In this document: piece by piece, positions 15,943 through 24,081 of the stretch
Position numbering within the stretch: the stretch's first letter is position 1
How the letters are laid out: the number at the start of each line of letters is the position of its first letter
Source: CAZGYE01 sp964530165
GTDB taxonomy: Bacteria > Planctomycetota > Planctomycetia > Planctomycetales > Planctomycetaceae
DNA length: 36,054 nt
Direction of reading: 5' to 3'
Assembly: GCA_964530165.1 (NCBI GenBank)
Contig: CAZGYE010000019.1
Span: forward strand, 1 to 36,054
Translations under genes and position numbers: made by a program
The notes under the pieces: generated by a model
What the model saw: only the letters and a program-made list of their open reading frames with translations
What the model was told of the DNA's origin: nothing
Database searches by the model: none

Positions 15943-18900
15943 TCTGCGCCGCGGAACGCCGCACCCAGATCGATCCATCGAACAAACAGCAGGCGATCCT
16001 GCTTGCTCAAGGGCGCCGGCTCGAGACCGTGTTTCCTGAACAGCTCCGGACTCGGATGGGGAACATCACCGTCCAGTTCTCTCTCGGCTTTCAGTTCTTT
16101 CCCGTAGATCTTTTCGATCAGGTAACTTTCGATGGCCAGCCCATCGCGCTCGCTGACGTATTTCTTGCGGCCATACCAACGGCTTGCGGGATCGGAGAGT
16201 TGCATCAGGTTTTCGTAGGCGTTGTTGTAATAGGCCGTCTTCTCTCCCGTCAGTTCCAGACCGGCGCCGGCGTCTTCTCCTCGGTGACAGGCAACGCAAT
16301 GCCGGTCCAATAGGGGCTGAATGTCGCGCAGAAAATCGATGGTGAGACGGTCCTCGCGTTCGAGGCCCATTTCCGGCGGAGAGCCGGCTGCCGCCGCAAT
16401 GGCCTTGACCAGCCCCTGCCCCGCAAAAGGATTGATGGGGCCGAACAGGCTCTTCGGCTTCCCATCGATCGAACCCATACACGCCGCACAGGACTGGAAC
16501 GTTTCGCTTCGAGAAGGAGAGATGCTGAACGTCTCGTTGGGCGCGAAGAAGTAACAGCGCGCCTCCTGCCGAAGGGCCATCCGGTCGGCATTCAGGCTCT
16601 GGATGATCATCGGCGTGTTGGACGGCACCTTGGCGATGACCGATCCATCCTCATAAAGCGGCATCTCTCCCACAATCCGTTTGCGCGCGTGGATTCCGTT
16701 GCTGACCAGCGTGCTCTCAGGGTCGCCGTTGCGAATTTTAGAGCGATCCAGCGGGACGGCCAGCTCGGGCGTCATCGGAACGGACTCGACCATCCGCACG
16801 TATTTGACCTCGTCGATCGGTTTGAGGAATTCCCCGGTGAGAGGATTCCTGGCATAGGCCACCAGTTTCCCCACCGGTGAAGGGTCGCGGAAGATGGCGT
16901 CGATGAGCAGGTAGTTTCTTTCGAGGTATGTGGCCGGCCGTTTGTCCGGCGCTCGTCCGGGATACCGAATGAGATGTTCCTTCTTCGGACGGCGGCCGGC
17001 GTGGATCTTGGGCTTGATCTGTACAAAGATGGGAACCGCCTGGATGTCGCTCTTGCCGACGGCGCTCGGCGCCGCCAACTTGATTTTGCGGACTCGAGGG
17101 AACAGTTTTCCGCCAACCGGATGAAAACTCGGGTCTCCCCTGAGTATGTACAGGTCGAAATCGGGATTGGCTTTGGGGTCGAAGTGATTGATGGGCTTCG
17201 GCGAGTGGGAGACGAGAATTCCGCCGTCGGGCAGGGGAACCGAGTCCCGGAAGATGCCGCCGGGGGAGAAGCCGGTCCGCGAAACCGCCTGCGGCCCCCG
17301 CAAAGGGAACAGAGAGATCTTCTTGAACACAAAACGAGGATGGGCCGGTTGTTTGCCGCGGAAACGAAAACGCGTGTTGGAGATGTCCGCTCCGAGCGTC
17401 CTGGGCACGCCCTGCTCGTCAAAGATGCCGGTCGCGTAATCATGGGGATTTCGCGCTTCCAGACCCGGCCCGAACTGGTGATCGCTGACGCTGAGATTCC
17501 CGCCCTCCCACAGGTTGTCCGGATCGAGTCCCACGTGAATGTCGATGCCGGTGGGAAGCTCGTGGTTGTCGGCATACACGAGCACTTGCGATCGGTTGCC
17601 CTGGTGAGTGGGAAAGCTGAACCTGGTGTCGAGGTGGCGCCGGCAACTGGCCATGTGAAAGATGGGCCGGTCGAACTTGTCGCAGGACGACCGCTGTGAG
17701 ACGTAGAACACCTCCCCGGTTGATCTCACGCTCAGATCGAGATCCTGTCCCGGATTCCACGTGATCCGCGTGAGCGTCTTCTGGTAGTTGGATTCCTCTC
17801 GCCCCCTGCCGGCGTACTTCATCCCGTAGACGGAGTAAGAAGGCAGAAATCCAGGCTGCGTCTCCGTTTCCCTCTCGATGACATAGATGCTGGAATTGTC
17901 GATGGGCCGATCGAACGGCTCATCGACCGTGATGAAGGATCGTCTTTGGGCGGTGAAAAGCCGGTTCCGGAAAGCAGTGATCGTACGCCAACTTCCCTTG
18001 TTCGTCCCGTCGACGATGTCAATGTGTTTGCCCACGAATGTGCCGTCCAACTCAGGCCGGTCGAAATCGACGATCGTCTTGGCGTCCCCGCCGTCCGCCT
18101 CGCCGACGATCCCCCTCTCGACGCTCTGCACCACTTCGCCCGCCAGGTTCGAGGCGAAGCAAATGTCGGCGCGGTCCAGGTTGTAGCCGCCGTCCGCGGC
18201 GTTTTCGTCAATCGGATCCGGGACGAACGTGGGATCCGTAAAATGCACCTTGACCCCGTTCACGGACTCTGGGCCGTAAGTGAGTTTTCGGAAGCTGCCC
18301 TCTCGGTAATCGAGGTTCTCGTCGAGCAAGATTTCATAGATGTTGAGGTTGTCCTGCTCGCCCACCCGCATGGAGAAGAGGATGGAGCGGCCGTCGTAGC
18401 GCACGTCCGGCTCGCGCACGTCGGCGCGCCGGCCGGGGTGGAAACGGGCCGTCAGGTTGATCGGCGGCCCCGCGGCGGTTTCCAGGGTCTCGCCCCCTTT
18501 GAGCTTCAGCAGGTAAAGGTCTCCGCCGGGCAGGTACTTGCCCACGTCGAGGTATCGCCGATGGTTGTCCGTGGGCGTCCTGACGAAAACGATCCCGCGG
18601 ACCTTGCCCACGAGTCGACTGTCTACCGGCTCGCCGTCGATTTTGAGTTTTGCGATCGCCTCATTCCGTTCCAGTTGCAGCCATCTCTTGAGGGTCTGGT
18701 AGTCGGGATCGTCCGGCCCGCTGAAGAATTGCCGGTTTCCGCCGCGGTGAAGAATGCCTCCCTGGTCCACGGGAATGTTCTTCAGAAGTATTCGGCTCTG
18801 TTCGACGTCACCGGTGAGGTAGACCAACCTCTGAATGAACCCTTTGCTGGTCATTCGATTAAAACTCACCTGTTCGGCAGTGAAGCGTTTTTCGATTCCG

Positions 18901-19673
18901 ACGGTCAAGTCGGCTGTGGGCATGCCCGGATCGAGGAGGAAGCTCGAGTGGTTGAACACGTGGCATCCGGGGGCCATGCATGTGTTCCGGGCGAAGACGG
19001 CCAGCACGTTGTCCCGGAAAAACTTCTCCGCTTCGCTGACCTGGGCAGTGGCGCCGCGGGTCGCCTCATTCTCCAGCGCCACCCATCGAGCCAGTTGCTG
19101 ACATTCGGGATCCGCGGTGCTTTCGAAAATTTCGCCGCCCTGGTGGAAACGTCCCAGACCGCCGGCCTGCGCGCCCAGTGCCATGCGCAGGATCTTGGCG
19201 AACTTTGCCGGACCGTCAAAACGGGCCCGCACTCTGGCCTTTTGGTAGGCGAGAACGAGCTGTCGTTGGGTCTCGAGCTCTCCGGACGGGCTGACCGCGA
19301 AAAAGAAACCCTGCTTACCGGCCCTCTGGTGACAACGCACGATGCAGCCGGACGCCCGCATCGTGGGAGACTTATGCGTCCGCGACGTGGCCTTGATTTT
19401 TTTCTCTTTGAGTCTTTGAGCGAACTCCGCCGCCGGGCGGGCGTGACAAACGTAATTGCCGCGGGCGTCCTTGTCCGAACAGCTATTCAGCAGCACCGGG
19501 ACGACGTGTTCCTTGAAATAGCGGAACGACGCACTTTTCGAAATGTCAACGTTTTCGTATTGGGCGCCATACGGTTTTGCGGCGACTTGCCCGTCGTCGA
19601 GACGGTCATGCAGCGCCTGGGAGAATAACGACGCAACGAGGAGGAGGATGAGGGCGTAGAGCTTCTTTGTCAT
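15939..19673 (-). CDS. HzsA-like multihaem protein (hydrazine synthase alpha-subunit homologue)
   Basis: 1244 aa from ATG 19673; this start gives a signal peptide (KKLYALILLLVASLFSQAL), while a 39-codon upstream extension does not look like coding sequence. The N-terminal part has two cytochrome-like modules with unusual motifs: C65-X10-C76-H77, CIVRCH (110-115, CX3CH) and CMAPGCH (232-238, CX4CH). The middle (about 330-1000) is a beta-rich, propeller-like region with PD40-like strands (PDVRYDGRSILFSMR, DSVPLPDGGILVSHS). The C-terminus carries CAACM (1062-1066, bases 16476-16490) and CVACH (1126-1130). The block IDFLRDIQPLLDRHCVACH, then GLEL, AYYNNAYENL, KYVS and LLFVRWIDLGA corresponds closely to the C-terminal haem domain of anammox HzsA as I remember it (VDFRRDIQPILDAKCAMCH, GLEL, AYSRAYNSL, KYV, IVEWIDLGA). 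The first of these two motifs has Met for His and no Tyr four positions on, so the catalytic haem site differs. Periplasmic redox role inferred; reaction unknown. Confidence 0.82.
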   Translation of the reverse strand: MTKKLYALILLLVASLFSQALHDRLDDGQVAAKPYGAQYENVDISKSASFRYFKEHVVPVLLNSCSDKDARGNYVCHARPAAEFAQRLKEKKIKATSRTHKSPTMRASGCIVRCHQRAGKQGFFFAVSPSGELETQRQLVLAYQKARVRARFDGPAKFAKILRMALGAQAGGLGRFHQGGEIFESTADPECQQLARWVALENEATRGATAQVSEAEKFFRDNVLAVFARNTCMAPGCHVFNHSSFLLDPGMPTADLTVGIEKRFTAEQVSFNRMTSKGFIQRLVYLTGDVEQSRILLKNIPVDQGGILHRGGNRQFFSGPDDPDYQTLKRWLQLERNEAIAKLKIDGEPVDSRLVGKVRGIVFVRTPTDNHRRYLDVGKYLPGGDLYLLKLKGGETLETAAGPPINLTARFHPGRRADVREPDVRYDGRSILFSMRVGEQDNLNIYEILLDENLDYREGSFRKLTYGPESVNGVKVHFTDPTFVPDPIDENAADGGYNLDRADICFASNLAGEVVQSVERGIVGEADGGDAKTIVDFDRPELDGTFVGKHIDIVDGTNKGSWRTITAFRNRLFTAQRRSFITVDEPFDRPIDNSSIYVIERETETQPGFLPSYSVYGMKYAGRGREESNYQKTLTRITWNPGQDLDLSVRSTGEVFYVSQRSSCDKFDRPIFHMASCRRHLDTRFSFPTHQGNRSQVLVYADNHELPTGIDIHVGLDPDNLWEGGNLSVSDHQFGPGLEARNPHDYATGIFDEQGVPRTLGADISNTRFRFRGKQPAHPRFVFKKISLFPLRGPQAVSRTGFSPGGIFRDSVPLPDGGILVSHSPKPINHFDPKANPDFDLYILRGDPSFHPVGGKLFPRVRKIKLAAPSAVGKSDIQAVPIFVQIKPKIHAGRRPKKEHLIRYPGRAPDKRPATYLERNYLLIDAIFRDPSPVGKLVAYARNPLTGEFLKPIDEVKYVRMVESVPMTPELAVPLDRSKIRNGDPESTLVSNGIHARKRIVGEMPLYEDGSVIAKVPSNTPMIIQSLNADRMALRQEARCYFFAPNETFSISPSRSETFQSCAACMGSIDGKPKSLFGPINPFAGQGLVKAIAAAAGSPPEMGLEREDRLTIDFLRDIQPLLDRHCVACHRGEDAGAGLELTGEKTAYYNNAYENLMQLSDPASRWYGRKKYVSERDGLAIESYLIEKIYGKELKAERELDGDVPHPSPELFRKHGLEPAPLSKQDRLLFVRWIDLGAAFRGAD

Positions 19674-20146
19674 CGATAAGCATACCTTGACAAACGTGTT
19701 CAGCGGCCCGCTGACCCCGCCCGTGCCCGCAAGATATTCATGCGTTGTGAGGCGATCGGCCTTTCCAGGACCTCCCTCGGGCGGGAGCACAAACAGAGGT
19801 CCTCATTGGCCGCTCGGCGCTCTTGCCCACCGCGCTCTGTATCTAACTATCTACTCTAAGATCCCAACCGACGTCAAACAAGGGCAGTGGGTCAGTTTGG
19901 CTTAACATAATGGGTGGCTGGGGTCGAGCCGTAGGCGAGCCCCCAGCCGCCGACGACAAGTCGTCGGTTTGGGTTTCTCTGTTCCGCTGAGTTCCACAGA
20001 CTGCCATCCGTGGTCTCGGCGCTGCAGCATTGTGATTCCGCGATTCTTTGCCAAATTATCGCGTTTCTCGTACGAAATCGGGCGCCGGCCGCCCCGATTG
20101 ATTGTAGAAGCAAGCGTAAAACAACCGCAATCAGAGGAGTCGAAAC
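19674..20146. other. Divergent intergenic region, no gene seen
   Basis: This 473-bp gap separates the leftward HzsA-like gene set from the rightward gene at 20147 and must hold both promoters. I see no credible coding frame and no promoter I can place with confidence. It contains the composite repeat at 19883-19975; the stretch 19976-20133 is unremarkable, and a strong GAGGAG Shine-Dalgarno for the rightward gene lies at 20134-20139. Confidence 0.6.
19883..19975. repeat. Composite of two repeat families (half GTGGGTCAGTTT element plus CGACGAC palindrome)
   Basis: 19883-19946 matches 5774-5837 at 63 of 64 bases, but the complementary right arm present in the first copy is missing. Instead the sequence passes directly into the perfect palindrome CCGACGACAAGTCGTCGG (19950-19967) and GGTTTGGGTTT, the motif that bounds the element at 11661-11781. 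The junction looks like insertion or recombination of one family within another. Confidence 0.75.
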
Positions 20147-22402
20147 ATGCGGCTGACACTGCGAACACTGTTGGCTTATCTGGACGACATTCTTGAACCG
20201 GCGCAGGCCAAGGAGCTTGGCAAGAAGATCGCCGAGAGCAGTTTTGCCTCGTCGCTGGTCAGCCGCATTCGCGAGGTGATGCGTCAGCGGCGTTTGACGG
20301 CTCCGGACGTCTCCGGCCCCGCCGCCGGTCTCGATCCGAATACGACTGCCGAGTACCTCGACAACACACTCTCCCCGGAGAGCGTGGCCGACGTCGAGAA
20401 GGTTTGCCTCGGCTCCGACGTCCATCTGGCCGAAGTGGCCGCCTGCCATCAAATCTTGACGTTGGTGGTGGGTGAACCGGTCGACATTGTTCCCAACAGC
20501 CGCGAACGCATGTACGCGCTCGGTCCGATCCGCGGGAAGCAAACCGCCGGGTCCGGGCGAAAAAAGGGGACAGGTCCAATTTGCCGGAACGGCCCGCAGG
20601 GTGCTCTGCACAAATTGGACCTGTCCCCTTTTTTCGCCCAGGAGAAGGTCTCGAAAACGTCGGCGTCGCAATCGGCTCCCCAGAAACAATCGACTGTCGT
20701 CGAACAAGCCGCGCCGGTACGAAAAGCGACCGAACCATTCTCCGCGACGATTCCCGATTATCTCAAACCGCGGCCTCTGTTTCGTCGTGCGTTGCCCTAT
20801 GTCGTGGTGGCCGTCATTGCCGGTTTGTGGCTGGGCTTGATTTTGCTCGATGAGGCAATCTTTCCCGGTCTCGGCAGCGGCCGGGTGCGACAGTCCGACC
20901 GTCCGGAACATCCCAACGGCGGAGTCAAAACGGCGTTGCAGGAACCGACAGGCGAAACGCCGTCGGTTGTTGCACGACCGGGTCATGTTGCGGCGAAGGC
21001 TGCTACGAGCCGGAACGTCTCGCCTCCTGCGGGCGCGGTTGCACCGGACGCGAAAGCGGACGCCGATCGGAAGCTACCCACCGCTGTCCAGCCTCCCACC
21101 GACCTGGAGAAGGGCAAACCAGAACCTGAAGAACTCAAGCAGCCGCAGGTTGTCATGAACGATCGGTCTGGAAATGTCAAACCGGAAAAGACCGAGAAGC
21201 AAAACGGGCCGCCGCCAAACGCCCCCGCGGTAGAGTACAACTCGAATACGGGCATCTTGCTGCGCTACGATGCGAAAGCAAAGGACTGGGTTGTGATGCC
21301 GCATCGCGCCCTGGTGCATCCGGGCGAGCGGATTGCTGCGCCGGCGCCATTTGAAGCCGTTCTCGACGTGGACGAGGGGCTTTGTCGCGTGAACCTGCTG
21401 CCCGAAACATCGGTCCGGCTCCTGGAACCCCGCGAAGGCTTGCCGTTCGGCTTCGAAATCGACCGGGGACGGATCATCCTTCAGGGGCGACGCCCGCGGG
21501 ATGACGGTGACGGAGCCGGTCCGGGGGTGGTGCTCGGCATCGCTGTCGGCGACGAGTTGTGGCGAGTGGAATTGACGCCCGCTGAGACTCGATGCGGCAT
21601 CGAAATCATTCCACCCCAGCCCAACCAACTCGAACAGGAACTCGGCAAGAACGCTTACACGGGCGGTTTGTATGTTGCCAGCGGATCGGTGCGGTTCACC
21701 GACGGCAGCGGCCGTGTGCGGGTCGTCGAACTCCCAAGCCCCATCTCGCTGGCGCCGAAAGACCGCGCTGCGGCAGCCAACCCGGAAATCCCGGCCCAAA
21801 GTCCACTCCCGCCGGTGCTTCCTGTCTGGGTCGACAAGAGCGAGAAGCGGACGTCTTCGACGTTTCGCCGCTACGCGAACCTGTTCGAAAAGGAGTTCGA
21901 AGTCGATCAACCGACGTCATTCATCGTGCCGGCGATGGTCAAGGATCCGCGGCCGCAGATCTCTGAAATGGCGACCAAGTGCTTGGCACTGACCGGCAAT
22001 TACACGTCGCTGGTTCAGGCGCTGGCCCAGCCCGAGCACGAGGAAGCCCGCTTGGCCGCCATCGACGGCCTGCGCATTTGGTTGCCCCAGTCGCCGGAGA
22101 ACGGCAAACTGCTCAAAGACGAGCTGCAGAAGACCTTTCACACGGACGATGCTGAAGCCGTCTATCGCCTGTTGTGGGGCTACAACGAAAAGGACGCTCG
22201 CAACCGGTTCACGTCAAACCAGTTGGTGGAATGGCTCGACCACGATGAGATTGCCGTCCGCGAGCTGGCCTTTTACTATATCTACCTGCTGACCGGACGC
22301 AGGTACGATTATCTCCCGCTGTTGCCGGCTGCACAGCGCAAGGCGGCCGTCACTCGTTGGCGGGCCCACCTCGAAAAAGCCGGCGCGCTGTTGTCAGAAT
22401 AA
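20147..22402 (+). CDS. Single-pass membrane protein, anti-sigma/FecR-like with C-terminal helical repeats
   Basis: 751 aa; ATG 20147 follows GAGGAG by 7 nt. Residues 1-125 are an alpha-helical cytosolic region (RTLLAYLDDILEPAQAKELG..., then LDPNTTAEYLDNTLSPESVA) that recalls the putative zinc-finger/anti-sigma domain arrangement but has no clear zinc ligands. Residues 137-165 are encoded by a palindromic insertion. One membrane helix lies at about 218-237 (LPYVVVAVIAGLWLGLILL). A Pro/Lys/Glu-rich linker follows, then a beta-rich FecR-like domain (about 365-530: GILLRYDAKAKDWVVMPHRA, LVHPGERIAAPAPFEAVLDV) outside the membrane, and a C-terminal HEAT-like helical region (ISEMATKCLALTGNY, ARLAAIDGLRIWLP). 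Similar proteins occur beside ECF sigma factors in Planctomycetes, but no sigma gene is seen here. Function inferred weakly. Confidence 0.75.
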   Translation: MRLTLRTLLAYLDDILEPAQAKELGKKIAESSFASSLVSRIREVMRQRRLTAPDVSGPAAGLDPNTTAEYLDNTLSPESVADVEKVCLGSDVHLAEVAACHQILTLVVGEPVDIVPNSRERMYALGPIRGKQTAGSGRKKGTGPICRNGPQGALHKLDLSPFFAQEKVSKTSASQSAPQKQSTVVEQAAPVRKATEPFSATIPDYLKPRPLFRRALPYVVVAVIAGLWLGLILLDEAIFPGLGSGRVRQSDRPEHPNGGVKTALQEPTGETPSVVARPGHVAAKAATSRNVSPPAGAVAPDAKADADRKLPTAVQPPTDLEKGKPEPEELKQPQVVMNDRSGNVKPEKTEKQNGPPPNAPAVEYNSNTGILLRYDAKAKDWVVMPHRALVHPGERIAAPAPFEAVLDVDEGLCRVNLLPETSVRLLEPREGLPFGFEIDRGRIILQGRRPRDDGDGAGPGVVLGIAVGDELWRVELTPAETRCGIEIIPPQPNQLEQELGKNAYTGGLYVASGSVRFTDGSGRVRVVELPSPISLAPKDRAAAANPEIPAQSPLPPVLPVWVDKSEKRTSSTFRRYANLFEKEFEVDQPTSFIVPAMVKDPRPQISEMATKCLALTGNYTSLVQALAQPEHEEARLAAIDGLRIWLPQSPENGKLLKDELQKTFHTDDAEAVYRLLWGYNEKDARNRFTSNQLVEWLDHDEIAVRELAFYYIYLLTGRRYDYLPLLPAAQRKAAVTRWRAHLEKAGALLSE
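20555..20639. repeat. Perfect 29-bp inverted repeat (GGGGACAGGTCCAATTTG family) inside a coding region
   Basis: The left arm 20555-20583 (GGGCGAAAAAAGGGGACAGG, then TCCAATTTG) and right arm 20611-20639 are perfect reverse complements separated by 27 nt. AAAGGGGACAGGTCC-type palindromes are found scattered in many bacterial genomes, usually between genes. Here the whole element is open and read in frame as residues 137-165 (KKGTGPICRN ... LDLSPFF) of the gene at 20147. The transcript would form an extremely stable hairpin. Confidence 0.92.
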
Positions 22403-22433
22403 GTGGTCTATCAACTTGAACTTGAAGCGTGCT

Positions 22434-22521
22434 GTGGGGCAGGCTTTCCAGCCTGCCGATCGGCAATGGCGGAAGGAAAGCCCGCCGATCGGCAATGGCA
22501 GGCTGGAAAGCCTGCCCCACA
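22434..22521. repeat. TGTGGGGCAGGC palindromic element, copy 1
   Basis: Perfect 25-bp inverted repeat: 22434-22458 begins TGTGGGGCAGGCTTTCCAGC and 22497-22521 is its exact complement. The interior has GATCGGCAATGGC twice as a direct repeat. It lies between the stop of the membrane protein and the prenyltransferase start, and is open in the prenyltransferase frame, which misleads start prediction. Confidence 0.92.
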
Positions 22522-22537
22522 CTCAACTGGCCCAGCC

Positions 22538-23419
22538 ATGTTTGCTCGTCTGCGACAACTTCTGGAGATGATTCGGTTCAGCCATACGCTCTTTGCGATG
22601 CCGTTTGCGCTGTTGGCCGCCCTGTTGGCCTGGCAGGAGCAGGACACGCCGTTCCACCCGCGCGATCTACTGGGGATCCTGCTGTGTCTGGTGTTCGCCC
22701 GCTCGGCGGCGATGGCCTTTAACCGCTTGGTCGATCGTCGGCTCGACGCCCAAAACCCGCGCACCGCCGGGCGACATCTGCCGGTGGGCCTGTTGAGCGT
22801 CACCGACGTTCGGTGCTTCACCCTGCTCTGCTCGCTCGGTTTCATCGCCTCGACGCTGCTGTTTCTGCCCAACCGATGGCCGATCTCCCTGTCGGTTCCG
22901 GTGCTGGCGTTTCTGCTTGCGTACTCGTACACCAAACGCTGGACCGTCTGGTGCCATTACTGGCTCTCGGCAGCACTGATGCTCTCGCCCCTGGGAGCGT
23001 GGCTCGCGATTTGCGGCCGGCTCGACTGGCCGCCGGTGCTGTTGGGCGCGGTCGTTTTTTTCTGGGTGGGCGGATTCGACATCATCTACGCCTGCCAGGA
23101 CACCGAGTTCGATCGGCAAACCAGCTTGCAGAGCATCCCGGCCCGCTGGGGTATCCCGGCTGCGCTGAGGTTGGCGCTGCTCAGCCACGTCTCGACGGTG
23201 GCCTTTCTGTTCGGTCTGTGGTACGTAGCCGGACTGGGATACCTGTTTCTGCTGGGAGTGCTGGTGGTGACGGCTCTGTTGGCCTACGAACATTGGCTCG
23301 TTCGCCCGGACGATCTGAGCCGAGTGAACGTCGCGTTCTTCCAGGTGAACGCGGTGATCAGCGTGGGGCTGTTCCTGGTCGGCTTGGCCGATGTGTGGCT
23401 TCGTGAATGGGCCGGGTGA
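22538..23419 (+). CDS. mqnP: UbiA-family prenyltransferase, probably menaquinone (futalosine-route) MqnP
   Basis: 293 aa from ATG 22538. An upstream start at 22403 would translate the palindromic element 22434-22521 and is rejected, although no good Shine-Dalgarno precedes 22538. The protein is an integral membrane enzyme with about eight or nine helices. It has both Asp-rich motifs that bind the Mg-diphosphate of the polyprenyl donor: N62-RLV-D66-RRL-D70 in the first loop and D181-IIYACQ-D188-TEF-D192 in the second. FSHTLFAMPFALLAA and YSYTKRW are also typical. UbiA proteins of this short type (4-hydroxybenzoate polyprenyltransferase-like) serve menaquinone synthesis in organisms with the futalosine pathway, and mqnE lies just downstream (24082), which supports MqnP over UbiA/MenA. 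Confidence 0.87.
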   Translation: MFARLRQLLEMIRFSHTLFAMPFALLAALLAWQEQDTPFHPRDLLGILLCLVFARSAAMAFNRLVDRRLDAQNPRTAGRHLPVGLLSVTDVRCFTLLCSLGFIASTLLFLPNRWPISLSVPVLAFLLAYSYTKRWTVWCHYWLSAALMLSPLGAWLAICGRLDWPPVLLGAVVFFWVGGFDIIYACQDTEFDRQTSLQSIPARWGIPAALRLALLSHVSTVAFLFGLWYVAGLGYLFLLGVLVVTALLAYEHWLVRPDDLSRVNVAFFQVNAVISVGLFLVGLADVWLREWAG

Positions 23420-23500
23420 ACCGTTGAGACCGGTCGGAACGAGGAGCTGCTTCCTGCAGCAGAGCTTCTATTTGGCATCGCCCTGTGCTAAAATTGTGGT

Positions 23501-23758
23501 ATGACTCCCAAGCTCACCGATGAAATGCGGCAGGCTCTGCGACGGCAGCCTGGTCATCCTGTCGAAGTCGAAGACGACCAAACGCAGAGAATCTACGTTC
23601 TCGTTCCCAAAGAGGACTTCCCACAGATGGTCGATGACGAGCTCCAGCGGCAACTGCAGATTGGTTTCGACCAGGCCGATCGGGGTGAGCTCGAAAAGTG
23701 GGATGTTGACGAGTTCCTCGATCGCATGCACCGACAGCATGAAGCGAAGCAAGCGTAA
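23501..23758 (+). CDS. Putative type II antitoxin
   Basis: 85 aa, acidic, soluble. An N-terminal segment (LTDEMRQALRRQPGHPVEVEDDQTQRIYVLVPKEDF) could form a small DNA-binding or dimerisation domain, followed by a helical tail (LQIGFDQADRGELEKWDVDEFLDRMHRQH) of the sort that wraps the toxin. The QADRGEL.....DEFL tail resembles ParD-like antitoxins. Its stop overlaps the toxin start by one base (TAATG), the usual arrangement for co-translated toxin-antitoxin pairs. A TAAAAT sequence lies only 7 nt before the ATG, so a very short leader is possible. Identity as an antitoxin rests mainly on the neighbour. Confidence 0.75.
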   Translation: MTPKLTDEMRQALRRQPGHPVEVEDDQTQRIYVLVPKEDFPQMVDDELQRQLQIGFDQADRGELEKWDVDEFLDRMHRQHEAKQA

Positions 23759-24048
23759 TGGTCCGCATTCTTCGCACTCCGCAGGCCGACGCAGACCTCG
23801 AAGGAATTTGGTCCTACATTGCCCGAGACAACGTCACGGGAGCAGACGAGTTGATTCGCAAGTGCAACGAGATGATACAGCTGCTCGCTGAGACACCTGA
23901 CATGGGCATTCCCCAGTTTGAGTACCGTTCCGGTCTCCGCTGCAAGCCGGTCGCAAGGCGATACCTGATCTTCTACGAGCCCATCGAGAACGGCATTCGC
24001 GTGATCCGCGTACTTCACGGGGCGCGCAAGTGGGAAGGCCTTTTTTGA
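23758..24048 (+). CDS. RelE/ParE-family toxin
   Basis: 96 aa. The fold signature of the ParE/RelE superfamily is clear: VRILRTPQADADLEGIWSYIARDN at the N-terminus (first strand and helical hairpin), the middle CNEMIQLLAETPDMGIP helix and loop, and the C-terminal strands CKPVARRYLIFYEPIENGIRVIRVLHGARKW. The pattern R(R)YLIFYEP..... I.VIRVLHGAR is more ParE/YoeB-like than RelE. Toxins of this superfamily block gyrase or cleave mRNA on the ribosome; which one applies here cannot be read from sequence. It is coupled to the antitoxin by a TAATG overlap and stands between mqnP and mqnE. Confidence 0.88.
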   Translation: MVRILRTPQADADLEGIWSYIARDNVTGADELIRKCNEMIQLLAETPDMGIPQFEYRSGLRCKPVARRYLIFYEPIENGIRVIRVLHGARKWEGLF

Positions 24049-24081
24049 GGCGGCTTCAGCCACCAAGCAGCAACGACTCAT

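Noticed and set aside
17946..19628. A 560-codon plus-strand open frame antisense to the HzsA-like gene
   Set aside because: Same reasoning: no domain, no start signal, and the opposite strand encodes conserved haem motifs.
9295..19673. Calling this an anammox hydrazine synthase
   Set aside because: The catalytic haem motif is changed, the large protein is much longer than HzsA with extra modules, and no hydrazine dehydrogenase or nitrite reductase gene is in the window. Only a homologous complex is supported.
23472..23494. Promoter TTGGCA...TAAAAT before the toxin-antitoxin pair
   Set aside because: The spacing between the two boxes is only 11 nt, so it is not a usable sigma-70-type promoter as a pair; only the TAAAAT is noted.
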